Assembly (NCBI GenBank): GCA_003612285.1
Contig: RAYE01000018.1
Span: 23,493-87,492 of the forward strand
Length of the DNA stretch: 64,000 nt
Source of the DNA: a bacterium D16-51
Lineage (GTDB): Bacteria; Bacillota; Clostridia; Lachnospirales; Lachnospiraceae
Reading direction: 5' to 3'
Position numbers and translations under genes: made by a program. How positions within the stretch are numbered: the stretch's first letter is position 1; every line of letters begins with the position of its first letter. A model generated the notes under the pieces. That model saw only the letters and a list, made by a program, of their open reading frames with translations. It did no database searches and was not told the origin of the DNA. Positions 9,709-17,248 of this stretch are shown piece after piece.

Positions 9709-9999
9709 ATGAGCTTTTTATCAAACTTTTTTAAAAGTTCTGAAAGCAGCAGCGATATTGCCAAAAACCGGTTAAAGGTGGCAATCACTTCCGACCGCGC
9801 TGTTTGTTCGCCGGAACTTATGGAACAGATGAAAAATGATATTATAGACGTAATATCAAAATACCTTGATATTGATACAGACGGCCTGGATATCAAAGTC
9901 ACAAAGACAGAACTGGATGACTCGTCTGGTACGGTCAATGCATTGCTTGCCAATATTCCGATTAAGGAGGACTCCAGGAATTTCAGGAGAAGAATTTAA
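9709..9999 (+). CDS. minE: Cell division topological specificity factor MinE
   Basis: 96 residues from the ATG at 9709. I prefer this start to the ATG at 9697 because GGAG lies six bases upstream and the resulting N terminus, MSFLSNFFKSS, matches the membrane-binding start of MinE. The anti-MinCD region AKNRLKVAITSDRA and the topological-specificity domain (KYLDIDTDGLDIKV) are both present. MinE stimulates the MinD ATPase and drives pole-to-pole oscillation where studied. A DivIVA protein is also encoded in this window. Confidence 0.95.
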   Translation: MSFLSNFFKSSESSSDIAKNRLKVAITSDRAVCSPELMEQMKNDIIDVISKYLDIDTDGLDIKVTKTELDDSSGTVNALLANIPIKEDSRNFRRRI

Positions 10000-10011
10000 C
10001 GAAGGTGGAAT

Positions 10012-11247
10012 ATGATTAATAAAATTAAACAGTATGACTGGAAAAAATATAATTATTCATTATTGATTGCTGTAATCATTCTCTGTCTCATAAGCGCCTT
10101 TACTGTAAAGCTTGCCGGCGGGGAGGAATCCGGCGCGTCTTATATGAAAGGGCAGCTTATGGGAATGTTTCTGGGAATTATTATTGTAGCATTCCTTTCT
10201 ATGTTTGATTATCATTTTATCTGTAAATTTGTGGGTGTATACTATGTTGCAGGGATTCTTATGACTGCTGCGACGCGTTCCCCGATTGGTACGGATAACC
10301 ATACATCGGCATGGCGCTGGATTCGGTTAGGCCCGATTACATTCCAGCCCTCCGAGCTTTTAAAAGTCATACTGATTCTTACGCTGGCTGTTGTTTTTGT
10401 TAAGCTTAGCAGCAGGCTGAACCGCTGGAGCACGCTTGCTATTATTTTTGCCCTTACCATTGTACCAGTTATGCTGATTTTATCACAGCCAGATTTGTCT
10501 TCCAGTTTGGTTGTCCTGTTTATTATGGTAATCATGGTAGTAGTTGCCGGAGTCAGTTACCGGCTTCTGTTTCCTATTATTGCGCTTGGGCTGCCAGTTG
10601 GAGTTGTGCTCTTCTGGTATATCCAGCAGCCATATAATATTCTGTTAAAAGCGAATATTTTGAAGGATTACCATTACAAACGTATTATGGCGTGGCTTTA
10701 TCCGGATAAATGGGATCCGACAGGTGATTTTAATTACCAGCAGAACCGTTCCATCCGGGCAATTGCATCCGGACAGCTCTCAGGTAAATATCTTCAGGAT
10801 GGAGGCACGCAGGCAGGGCAGTCCAGGGCATACCATGCTGTCGGCGTCAATGAAAGTGATTTTATCTGGTCAGTAATTGGGGAGGAATTTGGCTTTTTAG
10901 GATGCTGCATGATCTTGCTTTTGTTTGCATTTGTTATTTTTAAATGCTTTATGGCAGCAAAAAAGTCACAGGATTATCTGGGGAAACTAATTGCTGCAGG
11001 TGTGGCTTCTATGTATATGTTTCAGGTATTTACGAATATTTGTGTGGTGACGCTCCTTCTTCCAAATACAGGGCTTCCGCTTCCATTTATCAGTAATGGG
11101 TTAAGTTCCATGATTTCATCTATGATTGGGATTGGACTGGTTATGAATATTGGAATCCAGCCTGCGAAATCAAGCAAAGGCTTTTCGATGCGGAATATGT
11201 ATGGAAATGGGCCGTCTTCGGAAATTGATCTGGATTTAGAACTATAA
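10012..11247 (+). CDS. rodA: Rod-shape determining protein RodA (SEDS glycosyltransferase)
   Basis: 411 residues with about ten membrane helices. SEDS-family marks are the RWIRLGPITFQPSELLK segment and SQPDLSSSLV, whose aspartate is the essential residue in this family, and the late segment NTGLPLPFISNGLSSM. RodA polymerises glycan strands with PBP2 (mrdA in the same operon). FtsW and SpoVE are close relatives; the genetic context favours RodA. Confidence 0.93.
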   Translation: MINKIKQYDWKKYNYSLLIAVIILCLISAFTVKLAGGEESGASYMKGQLMGMFLGIIIVAFLSMFDYHFICKFVGVYYVAGILMTAATRSPIGTDNHTSAWRWIRLGPITFQPSELLKVILILTLAVVFVKLSSRLNRWSTLAIIFALTIVPVMLILSQPDLSSSLVVLFIMVIMVVVAGVSYRLLFPIIALGLPVGVVLFWYIQQPYNILLKANILKDYHYKRIMAWLYPDKWDPTGDFNYQQNRSIRAIASGQLSGKYLQDGGTQAGQSRAYHAVGVNESDFIWSVIGEEFGFLGCCMILLLFAFVIFKCFMAAKKSQDYLGKLIAAGVASMYMFQVFTNICVVTLLLPNTGLPLPFISNGLSSMISSMIGIGLVMNIGIQPAKSSKGFSMRNMYGNGPSSEIDLDLEL

Positions 11248-11293
11248 TTCTTATTCGTTTTTATGTGATAGGAAATTGCGCCGATTTGAGTGT

Positions 11294-11383
11294 GAAGAAC
11301 GCTGGTTTTGCGTTCTTCTTAGGTGCGATAGCAGCCTTGCCTGGCGAGGTGTTTTTGAGCCTGGAAGGCTTCGCACCTTTTTA
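11294..11383 (+). terminator. Two successive hairpins between rodA and mgsA, the second terminator-like
   Basis: Hairpin 1: GAAGAACGC (11294-11302) pairs with GCGTTCTTC (11310-11318), nine pairs, seven-base loop. Hairpin 2: AGGTGCGA (11321-11328) pairs with TCGCACCT (11371-11378) and, inside it, AGCCTT (11333-11338) pairs with AAGGCT (11365-11370), leaving a large GC-rich apical region. A short T run follows. It could be a plain terminator or a structured leader of mgsA; I do not recognise a known riboswitch. Confidence 0.5.
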
Positions 11384-11412
11384 TGGGGCTGTAAAGAAAG
11401 GGGACTAGGTAT

Positions 11413-11835
11413 ATGAATATTGGGTTAATTGCACACGATGCGAAAAAAATATTGATGCAGAATTTTGCAATCGCATACAGGGGGATTTTAAGTAAGCATG
11501 ATATTTATGCAACTGGTACGACAGGCCGGTTAATTGAAGAAGTAACAAATTTAAGCGTGCATAAATATCTGGCTGGCCATCTTGGAGGGGAACAGCAGCT
11601 TGCTTCACAGATTGAGCATAACCAGCTTGATATGGTTTTCTTTTTAAGAGACCCGCTTTCGCCAAAATCGCATGAGCCAGATGTAACGAATGTGATCCAC
11701 CTATGTGATATGTATAATATTCCATTTGCAACAAACCTGGCTACTGCAGAACTTCTAATCAAGGCATTAGACCGCGGTGATTTGGAATGGCGCGAAATAT
11801 TAAAAAAAGAAGGAAACGACGAGAATGGATTTTAA
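11413..11835 (+). CDS. mgsA: Methylglyoxal synthase
   Basis: 140 residues. Converts dihydroxyacetone phosphate to methylglyoxal and phosphate, a glycolytic bypass under phosphate limitation. The family features are the phosphate-binding ATGTTGRLIEE segment, the LDMVFFLRDPL stretch holding the catalytic aspartate region, and HEPDVTNVIHLCDMYNIPFATN. Length matches the family. Its last 11 bases overlap the start of the carboxypeptidase gene. It may be transcribed from rodA only when the upstream hairpin is read through. Confidence 0.96.
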   Translation: MNIGLIAHDAKKILMQNFAIAYRGILSKHDIYATGTTGRLIEEVTNLSVHKYLAGHLGGEQQLASQIEHNQLDMVFFLRDPLSPKSHEPDVTNVIHLCDMYNIPFATNLATAELLIKALDRGDLEWREILKKEGNDENGF

Positions 11836-12829
11836 TTCAAAAAGAACTGGCAGATGCATGGCAGTATTCCTTTTATGCCTGATTATGACAGGCTGTGGCG
11901 CAAAGAAAAATGAGCTGTTGGAGTACCGGGTTGATATCCCGGAGGTTGGAACATCACCATTTGTAGATAATGCTGCCGTAACGCAGGACTATCTTTCGGA
12001 TGGCATCTGCGTTATCCAAGAAACTGAACAGACTAAAAATCAGGACAGCATAATGGGTGCAAAAGCGTCTATTATGATTAATGATACAGATAGTAAGATG
12101 TTGTATTCCAACAACATTTATAAAAAGATTTATCCAGCAAGCATTACGAAAATTGTAACTGCCCTTGTTGTTTTTAAATATGGAAACCTTGAAGATAAAG
12201 TTACGGTCAGTTATAATGCGTCCCATATTACCGAATATGGGGCAAAGCTTTGCGGGTTTGAAGAAGGCGATAAAATTGTGCTCAGAGATTTGTTGTCTTC
12301 CTTTCTGGTCCACTCTGGCAATGATGCGGGAATTGCAATTGCAGAGCATATTTCAGGCAATGAGAAAGCATTTGCAAAATTGATGAACCGGGAAATGAAA
12401 AATCTCGGCGCAGTCCATTCCCATTTTGTTAATTCTCACGGCCTGCATCATAAAAAACATTATACCACAGCATATGATCTGTATCTGGTTTTTCATGAAC
12501 TTGCAAAAAACCAGACGTTTTTAGATATCATAAACCAGCCTTCGTATACAGCCAAATTCAGGGGAAAAGATAAAAAAAAGAAACAATTATCTTTTACTTC
12601 CACAGACCGCTATCTGATAGGAAGGGCCAAAGCGCCAGAGGGGATTACGGTAATCGGCGGGAAAACAGGGACTACACTAAAAGCAGGTTCCTGCCTGATC
12701 CTGTATTCACAGGGGAAAAATGATACCCATTATATCTCTGCCGTATTAAAAGCAGAGAGCGGGGATGATTTATATGTGCAGATGAACCATCTGCTGGAAT
12801 ATGCACAAAAGGATAGTACAAAAGAATAA
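11825..12829 (+). CDS. D-alanyl-D-alanine carboxypeptidase, S11 family, probable lipoprotein
   Basis: 334 residues. An N-terminal hydrophobic segment ends in MTGC (Cys24), a plausible though slightly relaxed lipobox, so the protein is probably lipid-anchored outside the cell. The serine-peptidase S11 motifs are SITK (SxxK), SGN in HSGNDAG and KTG in GGKTGTTLKAG. It should trim the terminal D-Ala of peptidoglycan stem peptides. It lacks the long C-terminal domain of DacA-type enzymes. The start overlaps mgsA by 11 bases. Confidence 0.9.
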   Translation: MDFNSKRTGRCMAVFLLCLIMTGCGAKKNELLEYRVDIPEVGTSPFVDNAAVTQDYLSDGICVIQETEQTKNQDSIMGAKASIMINDTDSKMLYSNNIYKKIYPASITKIVTALVVFKYGNLEDKVTVSYNASHITEYGAKLCGFEEGDKIVLRDLLSSFLVHSGNDAGIAIAEHISGNEKAFAKLMNREMKNLGAVHSHFVNSHGLHHKKHYTTAYDLYLVFHELAKNQTFLDIINQPSYTAKFRGKDKKKKQLSFTSTDRYLIGRAKAPEGITVIGGKTGTTLKAGSCLILYSQGKNDTHYISAVLKAESGDDLYVQMNHLLEYAQKDSTKE

Positions 12830-12856
12830 AGGGCACCGCCTGCGCTGGTGCCCTTT
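12828..12856 (+). terminator. Rho-independent terminator
   Basis: AAAGGGCACC (12828-12837) pairs perfectly with GGTGCCCTTT (12847-12856), followed by a short T-rich stretch. It closes the mre-min-rodA-mgsA-carboxypeptidase run. By symmetry (A run on the other side) it can also serve the convergent DUF378 gene. Confidence 0.85.
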
Positions 12857-12892
12857 GTTTCCAGTTTTTTGCCGCTGCCGCCTTTTACAGGC

Positions 12893-13096
12893 TTAGCTGC
12901 TGATGCTCCTGATTCTTCCGTAATAACTGATTGCATACAATCCGCTTAACCCGACAACTGCATAGATAATGCGGGAGAGGATTGTCATATCTCCAAAGAG
13001 CATACGAACTAAATCAAATTGCAGAAAGCCGATAAGCCCCCAGTTAATCGCACCTATTATTACAAGAGCCAGTAGTACATAATCTAATGTTTTCAT
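12893..13096 (-). CDS. DUF378 family small membrane protein
   Basis: 67 residues with two hydrophobic segments: LDYVLLALVIIGAINWGLIG and a second around IIYAVVGLSGLYAIS. The motif GAINWGLIGF followed by D and L identifies DUF378. Its function is unknown. GGAGGGATTCCT before the ATG is a good ribosome binding site. It stands alone on the minus strand between two plus-strand operons. Confidence 0.88.
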   Translation of the reverse strand: MKTLDYVLLALVIIGAINWGLIGFLQFDLVRMLFGDMTILSRIIYAVVGLSGLYAISYYGRIRSISS

Positions 13097-13197
13097 AGGA
13101 ATCCCTCCAATTATGGTTTTATATGTTGCTGTTTGTAAAGTAGTTTCTCTCGGTTATATAAAAAATATTCATTTTTCATAAAATTTTTGTGAATCCG

Positions 13198-13226
13198 TTG
13201 TAGGATTTTTATGATAGCGTTATAAT
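13198..13226 (+). promoter_or_regulatory. Sigma-A type promoter of the HlyD-like/sepF/divIVA operon
   Basis: TTGTAG (13198-13203), a 17-base spacer, then TATAAT (13221-13226). It lies about 75 bases before the ATG at 13299 and is the best promoter match upstream of this operon. Confidence 0.7.
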
Positions 13227-13298
13227 AGGAGAGAGTATCTGACAAAGTTGTTTGCAATGGAATTTACAGGAATTTTTAACCAGGAAAGGAGACAGAAA

Positions 13299-14708
13299 AT
13301 GAGCCGTAAGAAAAGCCGGAAAGTTGTTAAGATGAAACGGCGCCAGTCTTATTTTATGGGGATTTTCCTCTGTGTCTTTGCTATTTATCTGGTTGTGCTT
13401 TTTGTCCAATCCCTTACAAAGGAACATGTTTCTATTTATGAAGTGACGCAAAAACAGCTTGCAGACAACGAAAATCTTCGTGGGATTATTCTACGTGATG
13501 AAGAATTGGTTACTACGAACCAGGCTGGTTACCTTAATTATTATGTAGGGGAAGGTTCCAGACTGGCGACAACTTCAACTGTATACTCCATTAATGAAAA
13601 CGGAAGCGCCGCTCAGGAAGCAGAGGCTGTTGATACTGCAGATGTTACCTTATCAGAAGAAGACACACAAAGCATCCGCAATAATATTTCAAGTTTTCGG
13701 AATAATTTCAGTTTATCTGATTATAGCGGCATTGTAAATTTCCGTTATAATGTGGAAAATACCCTGTTAGATCTATCTGATGTCAACCTTTCTAAAAATC
13801 TAAATAAAATGAAAAAAGCTTCTGGCTCAGATGCTTCTTTTAAACTGGTAAAGGCGAAGCAGACGGGTATTATTTCATTTTCTTCAGATGGGCTTGAAGA
13901 TTTGCAGATTGACCAGATCACACCAGAGCATTTTAAGGAAATGACAGATGAATGGAAGCAGCTCCGCACGGGAAATTCCATTGATGCAGGAAGTCCTGTT
14001 TACCGTGTAATTAAAAGTGAGAAATGGTCTGTTGTAGTGGCTTTATCTCTGGAACAATACAAAAAACTTTCAGAGACAGAAACGGTTACCGTAAGAATAA
14101 AAAAAGATAATACAGTGCTTACACCAACCATACGCACATTTACTTCTTCAGGGAATTATTATGCAAATCTTATTTTTGACAAATATATGATACACTATAT
14201 GAATAACCGATACCTGGATATTGAACTCCAGTTTAATAATACTGCTGGACTGAAAATTCCAGTATCTTCTATTGTAAAGAAAAATTGTTATGTAATTCCT
14301 GAAGAATATATTACAGAAGGAAATGGAACGTCTACAAGCAGCAAAAAAGGGGTTGCTGCCATTACTTATGATAAATCCGGGCAGGAGCAGATTAAATTCC
14401 TTTCTGCTGAAATTTATTGGAAGGATGAGGATGGAAATGCATATATAGACGCTAACCTGTTTCCAGCAGGGACTTCCATTTTAAAAGAAAACGATAAAAA
14501 AGGAAAAAAATTGCAAGTTACAAAGATTGCAGAACTGGAAGGCGTTTATAATTGTAATCTGGGATATTGCCGGTTCCGTTATATCCATAAGCTTTATGAA
14601 AACCAGGAATATGCAATTATAGAAAATGGCAATTCATATAGTTTAGCTACATTTGACCATATAATATTGAATTCAGATGTGATTAATGAAAACGATATTA
14701 TATATTAA
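13299..14708 (+). CDS. HlyD-like membrane-anchored protein of the sepF cluster
   Basis: 469 residues from the ATG at 13299, preceded by GGAAAGGAGACAGAAA. A basic N terminus (SRKKSRKVVKMKRRQ) is followed by one membrane helix (YFMGIFLCVFAIYLVVLFVQ) and a large extracytoplasmic part. Segments such as LRGIILRDEELVTTNQAGYL resemble the biotinyl-lipoyl-like hairpin of HlyD-type adaptors. No partner ABC transporter is nearby. Because it sits directly before yggS-sepF-yggT-ylmH-divIVA, an envelope or division role seems more likely than drug export. That is inference. Confidence 0.75.
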   Translation: MSRKKSRKVVKMKRRQSYFMGIFLCVFAIYLVVLFVQSLTKEHVSIYEVTQKQLADNENLRGIILRDEELVTTNQAGYLNYYVGEGSRLATTSTVYSINENGSAAQEAEAVDTADVTLSEEDTQSIRNNISSFRNNFSLSDYSGIVNFRYNVENTLLDLSDVNLSKNLNKMKKASGSDASFKLVKAKQTGIISFSSDGLEDLQIDQITPEHFKEMTDEWKQLRTGNSIDAGSPVYRVIKSEKWSVVVALSLEQYKKLSETETVTVRIKKDNTVLTPTIRTFTSSGNYYANLIFDKYMIHYMNNRYLDIELQFNNTAGLKIPVSSIVKKNCYVIPEEYITEGNGTSTSSKKGVAAITYDKSGQEQIKFLSAEIYWKDEDGNAYIDANLFPAGTSILKENDKKGKKLQVTKIAELEGVYNCNLGYCRFRYIHKLYENQEYAIIENGNSYSLATFDHIILNSDVINENDIIY

Positions 14709-14750
14709 TAGTAAAGGAACCGTTTTACCATACATAAGGAGGTGCAGGGC

Positions 14751-15434
14751 TTGGTCCAGGAAAATATTAACAAGGTAGAAGAGAAAATAAAAGCAGCCTG
14801 CGTTAGGGCAGGGCGCAGGAAAGAAGATGTTACATTAATTGCCGTCAGTAAAACAAAGCCTATTGAGATGATAGAAGAGGCTCTTAGCTGTGGGAAACGG
14901 GAATTTGGGGAAAATAAGGCACAGGAGCTGAAGCAGAAATATGAGGTTCTGCCCAAGGATATTAAATGGCACTTTATCGGCCATTTACAGACAAACAAAG
15001 TAAAATATGTGGTAGGGAGAGCGTGTTTAATCCATTCTGTGGATTCCTATCATTTGGCAGAGGCAATTGAAGCAGAAAGTGCGAAAAAAAATGTTATTTC
15101 ACATATCCTGATTGAAGTAAATGTTGCACAGGAAGATTCTAAATTTGGCGTCCATGAAGAAGAAGCGATGGAACTTGTCTGTGCAGCAGCAAAACTTCCG
15201 CATATTAAGATAGACGGGCTGATGACAATTGCGCCATTTGTGGAAAATCCTGAACAAAACCGCAAAATTTTCCGTAAGTTGTATAAATTGTCGGTTGACA
15301 TTGCATCAAAAAACATTGATAATGTTTCTATGGGCGTTTTGTCAATGGGAATGACAAATGACTATGAGATTGCGGTAGAAGAGGGTGCTACCTATGTCAG
15401 GGTAGGAACCGCTATCTTTGGCGGACGCAGCTGA
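14751..15434 (+). CDS. yggS: YggS family PLP homeostasis protein
   Basis: 227 residues from a TTG at 14751, chosen because AAGGAGG lies eight bases upstream; the in-frame GTG at 14742 overlaps that site. It is a PLP-binding TIM-barrel protein (PLPBP/YggS) without known catalytic activity that balances vitamin B6 and amino-acid pools. The lysine in LIAVSKTKP binds PLP, and HFIGHLQTNKVK and LSMGMTNDYEIAVEEGATYVR are family signatures. A position before sepF is typical of Gram-positive bacteria. Confidence 0.95.
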   Translation: MVQENINKVEEKIKAACVRAGRRKEDVTLIAVSKTKPIEMIEEALSCGKREFGENKAQELKQKYEVLPKDIKWHFIGHLQTNKVKYVVGRACLIHSVDSYHLAEAIEAESAKKNVISHILIEVNVAQEDSKFGVHEEEAMELVCAAAKLPHIKIDGLMTIAPFVENPEQNRKIFRKLYKLSVDIASKNIDNVSMGVLSMGMTNDYEIAVEEGATYVRVGTAIFGGRS

Positions 15435-15484
15435 CAAAGATGGCCTGAAAAAGTCGCTGGTAAAGAAGAGAAATGAGGATTAGT

Positions 15485-16081
15485 ATGGCTAATGGATTAA
15501 GTAAATTTATGAATTTTTTAAAACTGACAGACGAAGATGACGAATTTGATGATGATTTTTATGAAGACGACTACGATTATGATGACAAAAAAGAACTGGA
15601 ACGGGAAGAAAGACGTCTTCAAAAAGAACAGAGAAAAGAGGAGAAGCATACTGCTTCCCGCCGTAGTGATACATACTATGAGAGGGAAGAGCCTGCTGCA
15701 CCAACGCCAAAACGGCCGTCATCTGTTTCCTACCGTCCTTCTTCAGCAGGAAGCAAAGTAGTACAGATGCCATCTTCAGGAAATGATTTAGAAGTATGTA
15801 TTGTAAAGCCTGGCAATATTGGCGAAGCACAGCAGGTATGTGATTTACTGATGAACAGCCATCCTGTTGTCGTCAATTTAGAGGGAATTGATATTATGGA
15901 AGCGCAGAGAATTATGGATTTTATTTCTGGCTGTATTTTTGCAATTACCGGGAATATGTGTCAGGTATCGCGCTATATCTTTATCTTTTCACCAAAAGAC
16001 GTCGACATATCAGGAGATTACATCAAAAGCCTTGAAAACGAAGAAAGCTATAATATAGCTGCTTTTAACAGAGAATTTTAA
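15485..16081 (+). CDS. sepF: Cell division protein SepF
   Basis: 198 residues from the ATG at 15485, preferred over the one at 15473 because GAGGA lies just upstream and the N terminus MANGLSKFMNFLKL forms the expected membrane-binding amphipathic helix. A strongly acidic, then basic, low-complexity linker follows (about residues 18-90). The C-terminal SepF domain contains VVNLEGIDIMEAQRIMDFISG. SepF anchors and bundles FtsZ at the septum. It is followed after one base by yggT. Confidence 0.94.
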   Translation: MANGLSKFMNFLKLTDEDDEFDDDFYEDDYDYDDKKELEREERRLQKEQRKEEKHTASRRSDTYYEREEPAAPTPKRPSSVSYRPSSAGSKVVQMPSSGNDLEVCIVKPGNIGEAQQVCDLLMNSHPVVVNLEGIDIMEAQRIMDFISGCIFAITGNMCQVSRYIFIFSPKDVDISGDYIKSLENEESYNIAAFNREF

Positions 16082-16082
16082 C

Positions 16083-16358
16083 ATGTTTAGATATATTATA
16101 TATTGTATGGGCATTTTTTTTATCGTCCTGGAAATCATTGTATTGCTTTATTTGCTTCAATCTGTGGTTGATATGGGACGCTATGTACGCCTAATAACGC
16201 TTATTCTGGTGGAACCAATTTTATCCCCAATGCAGAAATTAATAAAACATTCTGTAATGAATACCTTTTCACTGGACTTAAGCCCCTATATTCTCTTGAT
16301 TATTTTATATTATCTGGGAAAAGTATGCGACTATCTGTACAGGCTGCCTGCAGTATAG
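16083..16358 (+). CDS. yggT: YggT family membrane protein
   Basis: 91 residues, two hydrophobic segments with a conserved central piece containing VEPILSPMQKLI, equivalent to the EP(I/L)L..R motif of YggT/YlmG. The family is linked to division or osmotic tolerance but its exact role is unknown. It starts one base after the sepF stop, so translation is likely coupled. Confidence 0.88.
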   Translation: MFRYIIYCMGIFFIVLEIIVLLYLLQSVVDMGRYVRLITLILVEPILSPMQKLIKHSVMNTFSLDLSPYILLIILYYLGKVCDYLYRLPAV

Positions 16359-16428
16359 CTATGATATGGCTGCCTTGATAAATGGCATATCGTCTAAAAC
16401 GGCATGTTTATATAATAAGGAGCTGTAT

Positions 16429-17238
16429 ATGCACCACTCAAAAGAAGAACAGATGTTATACCGGCACTATAATGATCTGATTCAGGTATCTTACCAGAGG
16501 GGGATTCCTGTTTTTAGCCAGTTTGCCGGACTGAATGATATGGAGCTTTGTTTTCAGGCTCTTCAGAGTTTTTATGGAACCCACTGGCAGGAGGGAAAAC
16601 ACGCTGTTTTTTATGGCGGTTATCCTGAAGCAGAACGTAAAATGATATGCTTTTTGCCGGAAGAAGCAGGAGATACTATAGATTATGGGGCATTTCCGAT
16701 TTGCTGTATACAGATTGTACCAGCCAATAAAAAGTTTAGTGATGATTTGAGCCACCGTGATTATTTAGGCGCTGTAATGAATCTTGGAATTACCCGCGAC
16801 CAGGTTGGGGATATTCTGGTAAAACAGAAAGAAGATGACAAAAGCCTTTCTGGTAAGGCATATCTATTTTGCCAAAAAGATAAGGCAGGACTTTTGGCAG
16901 GAATTACCCGTATCCGTCATACTACTGTTAAAGCATGTGAAGTGGACTTTTCAGAAACTGGCTGGAAACCATCTTTTACAGAGATTACAGGCAGTGTTTC
17001 ATCATTCCGCTTAGACAGCATTCTTTCCCTTGCAGCAAAAACATCACGTGCACAAAGCCTTGCCCTGATTCAGGCAGGCAGCGTATTTTTGAATGGAAGA
17101 TGCTGTACAGAAAATGCAAAAAAACTGGAGGCAGGAGATGTATTTTCCGTACGGGGCTACGGTAAATTTCTTTTTGATAAAACTAATTCCCTGTCCAGAA
17201 AAGGACGTTACCATATAATCGTGAAACAATACATATAG
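16429..17238 (+). CDS. ylmH: YlmH family RNA-binding protein with S4 domain
   Basis: 269 residues from the ATG at 16429, which follows AAGGAG; an upstream in-frame Met at 16366 has no such site. The C-terminal part is an S4 RNA-binding domain (RLDSILSLAAKTSRAQSLALIQAGSVFLNGR in pieces, with GDVFSVRGYGKF at its end). The N-terminal part matches the YlmH fold. In B. subtilis YlmH acts in ribosome quality control. The place between yggT and divIVA is conserved. Confidence 0.92.
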   Translation: MHHSKEEQMLYRHYNDLIQVSYQRGIPVFSQFAGLNDMELCFQALQSFYGTHWQEGKHAVFYGGYPEAERKMICFLPEEAGDTIDYGAFPICCIQIVPANKKFSDDLSHRDYLGAVMNLGITRDQVGDILVKQKEDDKSLSGKAYLFCQKDKAGLLAGITRIRHTTVKACEVDFSETGWKPSFTEITGSVSSFRLDSILSLAAKTSRAQSLALIQAGSVFLNGRCCTENAKKLEAGDVFSVRGYGKFLFDKTNSLSRKGRYHIIVKQYI

Positions 17239-17248
17239 GAGGAATTCT

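Noticed and set aside
11294..11383. Known riboswitch (c-di-GMP, FMN or similar) before mgsA
   Set aside because: None of the conserved core sequences of those classes could be found; only the stems are evident.
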